From Epiperipatus broadwayi (Eukaryota > Onychophora > Udeonychophora > Euonychophora > Peripatidae): a stretch of DNA of 64,000 bases. The position numbers were made by a program, and so were the translations under genes. Below the pieces are notes generated by a model. That model saw nothing but the letters and a program-made list of their open reading frames with translations, searched no databases and was not told where the DNA came from. Location: positions 703,001 through 767,000 of the forward strand of contig JAQFVV010006221.1 in NCBI GenBank assembly GCA_028023455.1, given 5' to 3'. This document shows, one piece after another, positions 11,846 to 22,718 of this stretch (positions are counted from its first letter, which is position 1; every line of letters begins with the position of its first letter).

Positions 11846-12720
11846 TAAATATTGTACCGGTCAAAATCATATGTTCATCAAACAAAGACTCAGAATCTGA
11901 GCAAAAGTATCTCGAACCCGGCCATGCCCGAAATACACAGGTTAGGAGCAATCATGGATTCTAACCTATTTGCCCATTCCCTAAATCTATAACACTATGA
12001 ACATCTCCAGTGATACAGATGAATTTAATTCATTCCAGTTCCATAGACTCAATGGAGTAGCATATCTTATTGATGGTGATAATGAACCTGCTCATACGTG
12101 TGTGAAACCTCAAATGGGCCAATATAAGATATTAATTATAGAATATTATATTTAGTTTCCAATAACATACTAATTTGATAAGTAAATAATGAATTCAAAT
12201 ACTGAATAATATGATCAATAAATATATTTAATGATTATATAAAAGATTATTCTAAATGTACATTATTTACAGTTCATGCTAGAACAGTTTCCTTATGATT
12301 ATGCTCACATCGATGATCATTATGGGATGTCATGCTAATATATATAAATAGAGTGCAGTTTGTTTGTATGCCAATATTTAGTTAAATAAGTTTACATAAT
12401 GGGTTTAAGAAGAGAAATGCTATTTTAACATATGATTAGTTAATGATCTTCACAAATGAATTTACGAGAGATACTTTGGTGTCTGAATAAATTAATAGCA
12501 TGTATTTAAAAAAAAAAGATCAATACCACTTCAATCATATAAGAAATCTACATGTATATAACCATAACACCAGGTAAATTGGTCTCTGACACCCATTACA
12601 TTTATTAAATATTAAACAACAAAATTATAAAATAATTCTGAATACGCGAATGTTTTTGTTAATTGTTAAATTTACAAATTATAAAATAAAGAGAATTTAT
12701 TTACGCATGTGGGAGTTGCT
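11846..12720. other. AT-rich sequence, nothing recognised
   Basis: No open frame of note, no inverted ends, no tandem structure. Slightly less AT around 11880-12130. Confidence 0.45.
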
Positions 12721-12723
12721 TGT

Positions 12724-12874
12724 CTAAGGGAAGTAGCTTAATGCTAGCTTTTTATGACATTCCAAATATAAATACAATAATAAATAACAAAATGGTTTGA
12801 TTATGTCACAGCGATGGGCCAGCTGTCCTGGATTCATCTCACGCAGAGCTTCCGCTACTCTTTCTAAAGTTGTC
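12724..12874 (-). CDS. Possible terminal exon with death-fold-like helix pattern
   Basis: On the minus strand a CCCTAG acceptor-like site precedes a frame that runs to TAG at 12726-12724. It begins TTLERVAEALREMNPGQLAH. The pattern (T-L-x-x-L/V-x-x-A-L-R-x-M/I-x-x-x-x-L-A) resembles helices 5-6 of death-superfamily domains, for example the VGALR...LVADLV part of FADD. The segment is less AT-rich than its flanks. The match is short, made by eye, and could be chance or a transposon relic. Confidence 0.2.
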
Positions 12875-13309
12875 CTAGGGCACTTACAAGGCCAACTTAG
12901 AAGTATAAAAATTAAAATGGAGGATTCGGAGTTCCCGATGATCCTCAAAATATGATAAAGCAAATAAATAACGATGATAGCTGACCTATGCTGGAAACGC
13001 TAAGAAACTACGATATGTCTTTAATGATGTCAAAATGATTAATGGTTTAAATATAAAGTTTTAATCAAGTGTAACAGCATGACTTGTATACTAAATCAAA
13101 TTAAATAAATATAAAATTATACGAATGTCTTAATTACACCTGATTACATTTCCCTTCATTAAACGGCTCCCATATGCATTTGAAATCAATAAGCATTATT
13201 AAATACTATCACGGTCAAGGTGCTACTCATAAATGCTTATTACATTTAAGAAGAGTGACGGTCATTATTATTTAAAATATCTTAACTGAAATTTAAATAA
13301 TAGTTCTTA

Positions 13310-13442
13310 AATAACATTAGATTTTTTTTTCATATGTCAACGCATTGGCCGGGAAGCGAACCCGCAAACCCAGGACAACTGCTTATAAGGCAGCTGTGCT
13401 GACCACTTGGCCATCAACGCTTGACTGAATAACATTAGATTT
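13310..13442 (-). mobile_element. tRNA-derived SINE (or retroposed tRNA) with target-site duplication
   Basis: AATAACATTAGATTT is found at 13310-13324 and 13428-13442. The insert between them reads on the minus strand as CAGTCAA, a tRNA-like body, TTGACATATG, then an A-run against the duplication. A polymerase III head, an A-rich 3' end and a 15-bp duplication are the hallmarks of LINE-mobilised retroposition. At about 100 bp it is almost all tRNA. Confidence 0.75.
13341..13420 (-). tRNA. tRNA-like sequence, anticodon reads TAT (Ile), probably a pseudogene
   Basis: On the minus strand the A box is TGGCCAAGTGG and the B box GGTTCGCTTCC (one change from GGTTCGANTCC). The anticodon stem GCTGC/GCAGT closes the loop CTTATAA, giving UAU. 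The acceptor GCGTTGA pairs with CCAATGC in six of seven positions, counting G-T. The T stem CGGG/CCCG is intact. The stretch between anticodon arm and T stem is about 13 nt, too long for a normal tRNA-Ile, and position 58 is C. With the flanking duplication this argues for a SINE head. Confidence 0.45.
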
Positions 13443-13924
13443 ATATTTGATAAATATACATATGGCAGTATTATAATAATAATTAGCTTGGAAACAGAAA
13501 TGACATTATTTAATTAGTTCCCAACTCAGTGAGCAAGGGCGTTAAAACAAATAATTTGAAATAATTAAAATATCCTTGAAGTATTTGGAATTTAAAAGAC
13601 TAATCCACAACATAGGCTCGCAGAGTTGAGTTGACTTGGCATATTAAATTACATATTTAATAAAATAAACAGAAAATAATTATAATAGTAAAATTCTACC
13701 GCAATAAAATAAAATATAGGATTTAAAACTTGAGTTAGATGTGAGCATTTACATATAGATTTGATAGGATTATAGAGAGTCATAAGAATATGATTACAAT
13801 TACACGGCTAATATTTAAAAGGTAAAAGAATTTAAGACAAATGAAATTATACAATTGTAGAGTTACACAGAGCTTAGTAATTATAAAAGATTAATTGAAT
13901 CCATAAGGCGATAGAGAAAAATTA
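13443..13924. other. AT-rich sequence, nothing recognised
   Basis: No repeat boundary or open frame that I can support. Confidence 0.4.
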
Positions 13925-13925
13925 C

Positions 13926-14237
13926 CTTCCTCTGTGATAGCATGCCGACTTGAAAGATCCATTCTTCCATAAGCAATTTATATTGGAGCACGGGCGATCT
14001 TTAGTTCATGAGAAATGGAGGTAGCAGTCTATTTTCAAATTATTTCAAAAGCATTATAAAACAGTCCATTTGTTAGTAGCAAAAGTACAGCATCATAGCA
14101 TGGAGGTGTTCCTGGAAAGATCGGGAGAAGGCGGACAAAGTCCTTCTACTCGTTGGTTATACTATTCAAATTTAAACTGACATGGTATTTGAATTTTACT
14201 GATCTGCCTGATGATGTCAAAATTAGCCCTATTTATA
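13926..14237 (-). promoter_or_regulatory. Possible minus-strand promoter and short first exon
   Basis: TATAAATAGGG reads on the minus strand from 14237 to 14227 and is followed by a moderately GC patch. Near its end an ATG (13970) opens MEEWIFQVGMLSQRK and runs into a donor-like AAG/GTAATT at 13926-13925. The next candidate on this strand is the death-fold-like terminal stretch at 12874-12724. The pairing is conjecture. The patch could equally be a retrotransposon promoter, or on the + strand a short frame at 14102. Confidence 0.2.
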
Positions 14238-14689
14238 CTCGGCTGGATTTTTCTATGAATGCTTTTAAGAAAATCACCCAAGGCAGTGCGGATACGAACT
14301 TACCTCGTGTGATCTTAATCACCAATCCAAATATTTTACTTTTGTGCAATACAAGATGCAATAGACTGATAAATCTTCGAAGCTATTGTTCTGAATCTAT
14401 TTCTAATTTAGAAATAGATTTGCATGACTTTTAATTGTTTTGAAATATTTAAACAAATTTATTTCAATAGCGATTTCTTTAATTAATTGATTTTGCTATT
14501 GTTTTTAAATTTTCGATCTTAAGGTAACTTTGAGAACTGTCGAAATAATGTAACCAAAAATATAAAATATATTAAAATATTTACATTATCTATATCCATC
14601 CACCACATATATGTAAAACATACATACACGAATCTACATGCTATAACAACAATTATTTGGGAAATTTAACTATAATTTAAATTATAAAA

Positions 14690-14866
14690 CAAATTTATAA
14701 TAACTTGATTAAATGGTTGTTTAGGATCGGATAGAGTTATATGGAGATGCGTGATTGCTCTCTATATGATCTAGGCACGTGAACAAATGGATTTGAACCA
14801 CATTTGGAGGTCAGTTAAACGATGGTGCGTGAAGCATGAATCTGAATCACAGATTCACTGTTTCAG
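14690..14866 (+). repeat. SINE-like repeat, copy C (diverged)
   Basis: Shares with copy B the run GGATAGAG near its start and GATTCACTGTTTCAGTAT (GAATCTTACTGTTTCAATAT in copy B) near its end. GGATTTGAACC in the middle resembles a B box. Confidence 0.4.
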
Positions 14867-15303
14867 TATATATAAAAAAAAATTAAAAGAATTTTTTTTT
14901 TTTTTAATAAAAAGTTTCAAAAATTTGAAATTTCAGAAATTTTAAAAATATAAATAATTTTATACTAAAATTAAAAATATATACTTATAATAAAACATTA
15001 TTATTTAAATATCCTAGTATAAAGAAAATGTTCTACCTATTTATTAGTTTTTAATGTATTTATATAGTATTCTTTCTAATTCTTAATCTTTTTAATTAAG
15101 TTTATTTGATAAATTTTTAATGAAATGTTTTTTAAAAGGCTTTATTTATATAAAGAAATATTTCATTCCTTAATATAAGCAATAGTAGAGAACTAATGAA
15201 GAGATTAAGAATCAATAAGAAATATTCCATTCCTTAATATAAACAGTAGGAGAGAACTAATGAAGAAATTAACAATTAATAAGAATATAAATAGAACACA
15301 GGT

Positions 15304-15402
15304 TAAACTCTCCATACAGTAGTGCCACCAGTGCAAGCCACAGTAATCAGTGGATGCAAGGTTTGTACATAAAATCCCTATCTAGTGCCTACTCATCCAC
15401 CT
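15304..15402 (-). repeat. Fragment of the 3.8-kb SINE family
   Basis: Carries AAACTCTCCATACAGTAGTG, then GTAATCAGTGGATGC and ATCCCTATCTAGTGCCTACT, as in 3809-3925. Orientation is opposite to the intact unit at 4019-4473. Internally shortened and diverged. Confidence 0.65.
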
Positions 15403-16588
15403 CCTAAGATTTTTGATATTTTCATGTTGTTTTGGAATTTTTTAGGGTATTTATTTTATTTTTAAATGTATAGAGATAATCCTTGTAAAAAAAACTTTAT
15501 AACATGATCAAACATGATTAAGAAAAATATATGTATAAATAACAATTTTTATTATAGATTACAATTAAATTAATTTAAAATCTCTTGGTTTATCTAAATC
15601 TGATTTTGTTAAAAAAAATTAGGCATCTTTTGAACTGGATTTAGAAGCATTTATAAACTAATGAATTTTTTTGTGTGCTATGTTGTGATAGTATTCCCAT
15701 CATATTAGCTACTTTTTGTGTTAATGTCAAGCAGCAAATTATTACAATGTACAGCTTATTTATCACTTATATGTTATATTGTTAAGTTTGTGCAATTATT
15801 TTTATTGTTTATTGTAATTTATGAATATTATATTTTAAATGATTAATGGCAGCTGGAAAAAAAATCTCTTCTTAATAGTAGAACTATCAATATTTGCTAC
15901 ATAACTTGCACTAAAAACAATTTATGTAATATTCTGTTATATACAACAAAATGAAAAAAAATTTTAAAGTAAAAATATGAATTGCTGAATTTTTAAACAA
16001 TAGTAATATAACAAAGTAAGCATTAAACATTAAGCAATGTACAACATATTTTTTTTGCTTTATTTTTCACAGAAAAACATTTTTCACAAAGACATCGAAC
16101 ATATGAGGAGAGGGATTTTTAGTTTCTGACTTGAAAGTAAAAAGAAAAACAATGAAGTTCTCAGATGTACTAGATGGATGTGGCATTTATGATATTAAAT
16201 GTAAGATTCTGTGTATATAGATTTAGTGTGGTAATTAAGATAGTGAAAATTTCTGGATTCTATTTAAAATTTAAGGCATTAAAAAACAGTACAATACAAT
16301 ATTTAAAACATTTTTTTTTTTTTTACTATTTCTTTATTTTTAAAATTAGTCATAAAGAAATTCTTTTTATTTATTATATAAATGTTTGTAAAATATATTT
16401 ACTGGCAACAAGCCTTATGTGTTTAAAGTTGATCATGCCAAATTAATTCATTAAAAAGATGTTTTTTTTTTTTTACTATATTTGTCTCTGTGTTATTCAG
16501 GAAAAGGCTTTATATTTATATACTGATTTTGCAAGGAGATTATTGAGAAAGTTTTATGCAAAATTATGGACTTTGTTATATCCAATTA

Positions 16589-17938
16589 ATTTTTTTGGTT
16601 GTAGTCTTATAGAGAAAGACGCCCCTCAATGGCGCTGTTTTCGTGCTAAAACACATAAAAATGCTGTTTCCGCGGCCGACACGTTTGAACCAGCGTTTTC
16701 TATAATACAACTTTTTTGTTGTGCTACAGATTGCAGGGCGCTATGTCGCGTAGCAGTACAGCATGTATGTCGCATCGCAGCAAATAAATTTAGCGAATTC
16801 GCAGTTTATACAATTGTTACGGCTTGGTGAGAGGGTGTGTGTATTGAATTGGATGGAAATGTGGTTTTGATTGAATTTTTTTTTTTTAAAGTATTGAAAT
16901 GTTTAGATTTTCTAAAGTAATAATTATCAGATTACACTGTACTGTATTGAAGTTTTAATTGGGAAAATGTTGACAAGTTATATGTGTAAAGTGAGTTGTA
17001 ATTAAGTAACACGTCAAGTAACGTAGTGTTCGTAACATTCCACGAGACAAACAATATTCTACCGTCTGTTTATTTTTGAAGTAAAAAATAGCGGTAACAC
17101 AAAAATATCCAGTAAGAAAAGTACAATTCTACACTCTTTTTTTAAATTTCATTAAAAACATATATTATCATGTTAATAAGTAAAGAAGACATTATATATA
17201 TATTTGTTGTTTAAAAAATTTTACTTTCTTTTCTCCGACTACTGTTATACTTTGTTGAATATATTTTACGTTTATTGTTATCATTTATTTTATATATGTT
17301 AATAATAAAAAATATTTACAAAAATAAGATTTTGATATTTTTTATTTTAGCATTACAAACAACAGAACTAAACTAAAAAACTAACCCTAAACCTAATCCT
17401 AACCCTAACAACTTTTACTTTTTGTTGTCATTCTATTTGAAGTAAAAAATAGCGGTAATATCTGTTTCTCTGTAAAAAATTAAAATGTAAAACGAAGACT
17501 AAAAAAGTAAAAAATAGCGGTAACACAATAATATCTGTTTCTCTGTAAAAATTTAAATTTAAAAGGAAGACTAAGAAATTTTACTTTTTATTCCGATTAT
17601 GAGTTTTTAAACAACAACAACAAAAAAAGAAGGCGTAAACCCAATAAAAAAATATCCCATAGAAAATTGTTTTTTCTAATAAAGCAAAATAAAAAACACG
17701 AATTAAATTTTAATTTGTTGATTTTATTTTACAATTATTATTATCATTTAATTTGTATATGTTAATAAAAAAAAATATTTAAAAAAGACGATTTTGTTGA
17801 ATTTTTATTTTCGCATTACAAAAAACACATCAAAATGATTAAAATCAACAGCCTGGGAATGTTCATATTTTATAGTTTTAGCATGATAATGGTGCCATCG
17901 AACAGCATCTTTGTCTATAATACTAGCACCATTTCTTT
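16589..17938 (+). mobile_element. Non-autonomous hAT-like DNA transposon B
   Basis: Starts GGTTGTAGTCTTATAGAG at 16597 and ends, read on the other strand, GGTGCTAGTATTATAGAC at 17930. The inverted ends continue about 60 bp (AAAGAYGC, TGGCGC, CTAAAAC). It is flanked by ATTTTTTT (16589-16596) and ATTTCTTT (17931-17938), an 8-bp duplication with one mismatch. It is homologous over most of its length to the element at 47562-48749, inverted. Inside are 75-bp tandem units with GAAGTAAAAAATAGCGGTAA and a telomere-like stretch. The 123-codon frame at 16459-16830 crosses the left boundary, so it is not a gene. Confidence 0.8.
17381..17409 (+). repeat. Telomere-like CCCTAA stretch inside transposon B
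   Basis: Reads as CTAACCCTAA, ACCTAATCCT, AACCCTAAC: degenerate repeats of the TTAGGG complement. The homologous place in the copy at 47.6 kb has a longer one, so it is an element component rather than a local telomere relic. Confidence 0.7.
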
Positions 17939-19477
17939 ATTTCAAGAATTGATGTGGACTTAAAAATGTTTAATTATTTTTGTAGATTCATGTTATGATT
18001 GTAGAGAAAGAGTGGGTAAGCAAATTTTTAATGGTAATAGCATGGGACTATGTTGGAAAGTAATTCCATTCAAAAGTGTTCTAGTTTTAAAATATCAAAA
18101 GACCATATAATTTTGCTTGTTCTTGTAAAAAATTGAAGCTGTTGTTAATTTAGCTAAATGATAATCAACACTGAAGAATGACAAATTTTTATTTTTTTAA
18201 ATTGAAGTAGAATTTGGGTTATGAGACAAGTTTTTTTTTGTAGCTGGTTTCTATGTTTTTTGCATCAGAAATCTTTAAATACTATTGAAAAGAAAATGTA
18301 GATTTTAAATTGATATTAATTTCATACATTAATCATGAATCGTACTTTTTAACTTTATATTATGTTTTAGTTTAATATAAAATTATGCTTTTGGCTTTTT
18401 ACATGATATACTTATTATGCAAGACATGATCAAGAAGTGATTAGTTTAATAGCTCATGCTTTCAAAATTAATAAATAATCTTAAAAGAACTTTATGCGAA
18501 ACATTATTGTTGCAATTTGGATATTCTAATTTTTAATAATGTTGAAAACATCATCCCTTATAACATCAGTGTGAAAAATTGAAATTTATTGTAAAGTGCA
18601 ACATTTTAAAAATAGAAGAATGTTATATCTAAGATATTGATCCATTTTTGGGAATGGATCAGCTGTTAGCAGATGAAGAAAGAATCAATAAATATAAAAT
18701 TATTAATCTTGTGAAATTAATAATACATAAAATATCCAAAGCTTTGGCAAATAATCAGTGTTGCCATATTATGATTGTGTAAAAAAACTTATGCTATTGC
18801 TAAATTTTATTGCAAAAATCTTACACAAAAGTATAATGCTTTATTTTTTTCTCTATGAAATTAAAACAAAAAATGTGAATCTCAATAAGATTCTTTTTGT
18901 CTCTAGGCTTTGGTTTTTCACAAACACTGTTTAATAAATTAACATTTTAACTTTGATGTTAATTGTTCGTGATTATGTCAATAGTAAAACTTTATTTTAA
19001 ATTGTGAATGAGAAAACAGTCATAAGCATTTCTTGCTCAAAAAGTTTATAAAAAGCACAATACTATTCATATGATTCCCTGGAATTGACATTATCTTGAC
19101 AGCAACCATTTATTTAATATATCTTAGGTATTTTATTCTTGTTTTTATAATCCAGTTTATATTTATACATTGCTCAAGTGAATAATAAATTATGTAAAAT
19201 TAGATACTAGTGTTTGATTGTATTATTTTCTCAATTAGATCTTTTGTCTTATTGTTTGTATAGAAAATTTTATTAGCAGGTTTATTAGAATTCCTTTGTC
19301 AAGAAAAAATGGTTATCAGATATCCTCTTTATATGTTAGATTAGAAAAGTGGGAAAATTAAGATTCAAAATTTTCAATATTATTTGCAAAAAACTTTTAA
19401 TCCATGTCTTTAGATGTCGTTAAATAAAAAAAATATTCTTATGATAGGTCTAATAGATGGAGCAACTATTTCATAAA
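17939..19477. other. AT-rich sequence, nothing recognised
   Basis: No supported gene, RNA or repeat boundary in 1.5 kb. Confidence 0.45.
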
Positions 19478-20415
19478 GAATGTTTGGTAGTTGTAAATTA
19501 TGCACTGTACAGCGTGTGGTGGTGCTGCTTCTGTGTAAAAACGCAGAAATATGCCATTAACATGGCCCAAGTTACGGATGTATAGAACATTTCTGTTCAT
19601 ATTAGCCGTTAAGCAGGCCTAGATGGCCCGCTGATGTTATTTGCAATACTATGCGAATAGCGCGCACTTCACATATCGCTACCGTATGATATGAGGCTGT
19701 ATATAATTCAACTGGCCGTAACTTTTAATGTTGATTCGAAGTAATGATGTTATACTCTACCTGATGTACTATTACATAGTAATAATTGTCAGGCCAGCCC
19801 TGTGTTTCCCTACACATGTTGGAAGGTGAAAATAATTTCAAAAACGTAGGTCCAAACAGCATTTCCCAAAACTCACGTGAATAGGCACATTTTCACAAGA
19901 ACAGCTACGAGACAAATTGTCATCTTTGTTTAAGAACGTACATTTGTAAATAAAAAGCAAAAAGTGTTTTTGTTTTGTTATTGATGTTTAATGTAGAATG
20001 CTAAGAATAACGTAAACTTATTGGAGGTTGGAAACATAAACTTTGTTGGATCCGAGTAATGCATCTTTTGGATGATACTGTGGATCATCAAAAACAGCCC
20101 CTCCTACCCATAGCAGTGCTATGCACTGAAATTTACTCGAATGCAATTTCATTTCATTCGCTCTGATTAGTTTATTAATCATTTTTTTTTTGTTTGTTTA
20201 AACATTTCATTTACTATTAGAAACGTAATGTAAATTGTTTTGTAAAATAAAAAAGAAAATTTGTTTATTTGTCTTGTCCCCTACTTTTTTGTTGTAAAAT
20301 AAAAAGAAAAGTATTTAGTTTTGACCTGGTCATGAAACGTTATATTAAAATGTTTTTGCACAGAAACAGCGCCACCACATGTTGTACAGTGTATAATTAC
20401 AACTACCGAATGTTT
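19478..20415. mobile_element. Non-autonomous hAT-like DNA transposon C, 922 bp
   Basis: Perfect 8-bp duplication GAATGTTT at 19478-19485 and 20408-20415. Inverted ends begin GGTAGTTGTAA and extend about 65 bp, including CACTGTACA, TGTGGTGG and CTGTG. The interior (19560-19860) is relatively GC-rich with no intact open frame. TIR sequence differs from transposons A and B, but the GGT terminus and 8-bp duplication are the same. Confidence 0.85.
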
Positions 20416-20454
20416 ATCTACACATTCTGTTCATTATATCTAACATTATCAAAT

Positions 20455-22718
20455 AAATATTCAGATAGTCAATAAAAAAGTCATATATCACATGACCCCA
20501 TTTCATTTTTGAGCTTGTAACAAATAAAGAGCTTTGCTAGTTGCTCAACAAGCTTTGTGATAAATGCTTAGCAAGAAAAAACATTTAAAATATCTATCAG
20601 AAACCACACCCAAAACCCAGACCAATGGTTTTGTGCTTTGGCATCCCTCAGTGAGGCACTAGAGTAATTTCAGACACTAGATCTAAAAATACCAACCCAA
20701 AGCCCATATTTATCTAAGAGTTAATCATTGAGTAGAAACTGAAATTTTCAGACACTTAAATGTCTTCAAACCCAGCTATACAACTCAAATAACTATATGA
20801 GGCTGAGAGATTTTCAGCCGCACCATATATTAGTAATCTTTGCAATATAAACATCACTTAAGACTTAAAGCAAAGACTATAAATAGTCAATAAAAAATCA
20901 TATGATCCCATTTCTTTTTTAATCTTGAAAAGCTTTGCTAATTGCTCAACAAGCTTTGTAATAAATGCTTAGCAAGAGAAAGCATTTAAAATATCTGTCA
21001 GAAAGCATACCCAAATCTCAGACCAATGTGCTTTGGCACTCCTCAGTGAGGTGCTAGGGTAGTTTCAGAAACTAGATTTAAAAATACCAATCCAAAACCA
21101 GCACTTAGCTAAGAATTAACTATTGAGTAGAAAATCTGAAATTTTCAGACACTTAAATGTCTTCAAACCCAGCCATCTAACTTAAATAGCTACATGGGGC
21201 GGAGAGATCTTCAGCCAAACCATATATTAGTAGTCTTAGCAATATAACATCACTTAAGACTTCAAGCAAAGACTATACATACATAGTTAATAAAAAAGTA
21301 AAAAATATTCATATCACATGACTCCATTTCTATTTTAAGCATTATCACATTTCTTTCCTAATTTCTTCTTTCATTTGATCATAGCCCATTATGATTTGAT
21401 CTTTAAATTTTTCAAGCATTTCAGCTTGCACTTGCAATTTTCTATTCATTTTATTATTTTGGTTTTTAAGCTCCGGTTATTTTTTTACTTTCTTTAGCTG
21501 CTTTTTGTTTTATGCAAGTTATTAAACCACTAAACATCACATGATCACCATCTCTTATACTAGCACATAATTTTGCCTTGTTTAATGCAAGTTATTAATG
21601 CTATGATTTTACTCTTCTCTGGTTCTGTCATAATTTCCTTTTCATTTTTACTTTGCTGTACCCTGCCAGAAACAGTTTCTATTTCCTTAATCTCGGTTTT
21701 ATTTTGCTGTTCCTTCTTAGGAACCGTCTATTTCCTTATTCTCGGTTTTATTTTGCTGTTCTCCGCTGGGAACATTCTCTATTTTCTTTAATCTTGGTTT
21801 TATTTTGCTGTTCCTCACCACGAACATTCTCTATTTCATTATCTTGAATCTCCATTTGTTCTTTGCTGGGCACATTTTTTATTTTTTTAACTGGAGCCTC
21901 CATTTTGCCCTTTTTTTTTGACATCATTTACGATTTTTAGACAAATTTTTATATATCTTTTTGCTTTCAATACCGTCTTTTATTCACAAACAATATGTTT
22001 ACTAATTTATTTACTTAATAATTTTAATTTAATCACTTTACTAATTTATTATTTTATTTAATCTATAATTAAATATGAGTGTTCGGTAGATAAATGCTAG
22101 CTTTGGGTTGGTATTTTTAGATCTAGTGTCTGAAACTACCCTGGCGCCTCACTGAGGAGTGCCAAAGCATGAAATTATTGGCTGGGATTTAGGGGTGGTT
22201 TCGGATAGAGATATGTTAAATGCTTTCTCTTGCTAATCATTTATCACAGAGCTTGTCGAGCAACTAGCAAAGCTGTTTGTTTATTTTTTACGAGTTTAAA
22301 AAAGAAATGGGGTCATGTGATATATGACTATTATTTATTGTCTATTTATAGTCTTTGCTTTAAGTCTTAATGTTATATTGCTAAGACTATTAATATATAG
22401 TTTGGCTGAAGATCTCTCAGCCCTATATAGTTATTTGAGTTAGATAGCTGAGTTTGACGACATTTAAGTGTCTGAAAATTTGATTTTCTACTCATTGGTG
22501 TTAACTTTTAGATAAATGCTGGCATTGTATTGGTATTTTTAGATCTAGTGTCTGAAACTATCCTAGCGCCTCACTGAAGAGTGCTAAAGCACAAAACCAT
22601 TGGCCTGGGGTTTGGGTGTGGTTTTTGATAGAGATATTTTAAATGTTTTGTCTTGCTAAGTATTTATCACAAAGCTTGTTGAGCAACTAGCAAAGCTCTT
22701 TGTTTAAATATTCAGATA
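20455..22718. mobile_element. Inverted-repeat element with tandemly repeated arms and an internal coding remnant
   Basis: AAATATTCAGATA occurs at 20455-20467 and 22706-22718. Within, the left arm has a unit of about 400 bp repeated in tandem (starts near 20467, 20885 and a partial at 21286, each with AGTCAATAAAAAA or AGTTAATAAAAAA). The right arm (about 22080-22705) carries inverted copies of the same unit, one partial and one nearly full (both arms share GCTAGTTGCTCAAC, CAGTGAGG and TTTTTAGATCTAGTG or their complements). The centre holds a broken minus-strand coding region. Inverted terminal blocks around an ORF recall DIRS-like elements or large foldback transposons, but I see no recombinase. 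The 13-bp flank match may be a target duplication or chance. Confidence 0.6.
21345..21927 (-). pseudogene. Charged, coiled-coil-like coding remnant with internal repeats
   Basis: From ATG ATG at 21927 the minus strand reads MMSKKKGKMEAPVKKIKNVP, then SKEQMEIQDNEIENV. A repeat of about 58 bp follows, coding EQQNKTEIKEIE-type sequence three or four times, but a frameshift falls between copies. It ends NKMNRKLQVQAEMLEKF...KDQIIMGYDQMKEEIRKEM and TGA at 21345, a heptad-like Lys/Glu helix. A piece of 60-70 bp related to the 3.8-kb SINE tail (21538-21582) is inserted between direct copies of AATAACTTGCAT. No enzyme motif is seen; family unknown. Confidence 0.5.

Larger units (their letters stand above)
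14238..16588. other. AT-rich sequence with two SINE-related pieces
   Basis: Holds a SINE-like relative (14690-14866) and a fragment of the 3.8-kb retroposon family (15304-15402). The 93-codon frame at 14153-14434 starts in the GC patch but matches nothing I know. Confidence 0.4.

Noticed and set aside
14102-14147. A possible Dlic exon 1 (MEVFLERSGEGGQSPSTR plus the TG of a split tryptophan) ending at a GTTATA donor
   Set aside because: Phase would fit the exon at 26773, but the donor is weak, the residues do not resemble other Dlic N-termini, and the same patch reads as a promoter on the other strand. cDNA would settle it.
17381-17409. Proximity to a chromosome end, or an ancient telomere fusion
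   Set aside because: The telomere-like stretch recurs at a corresponding place in a second copy of the transposon, so it travels with the element.
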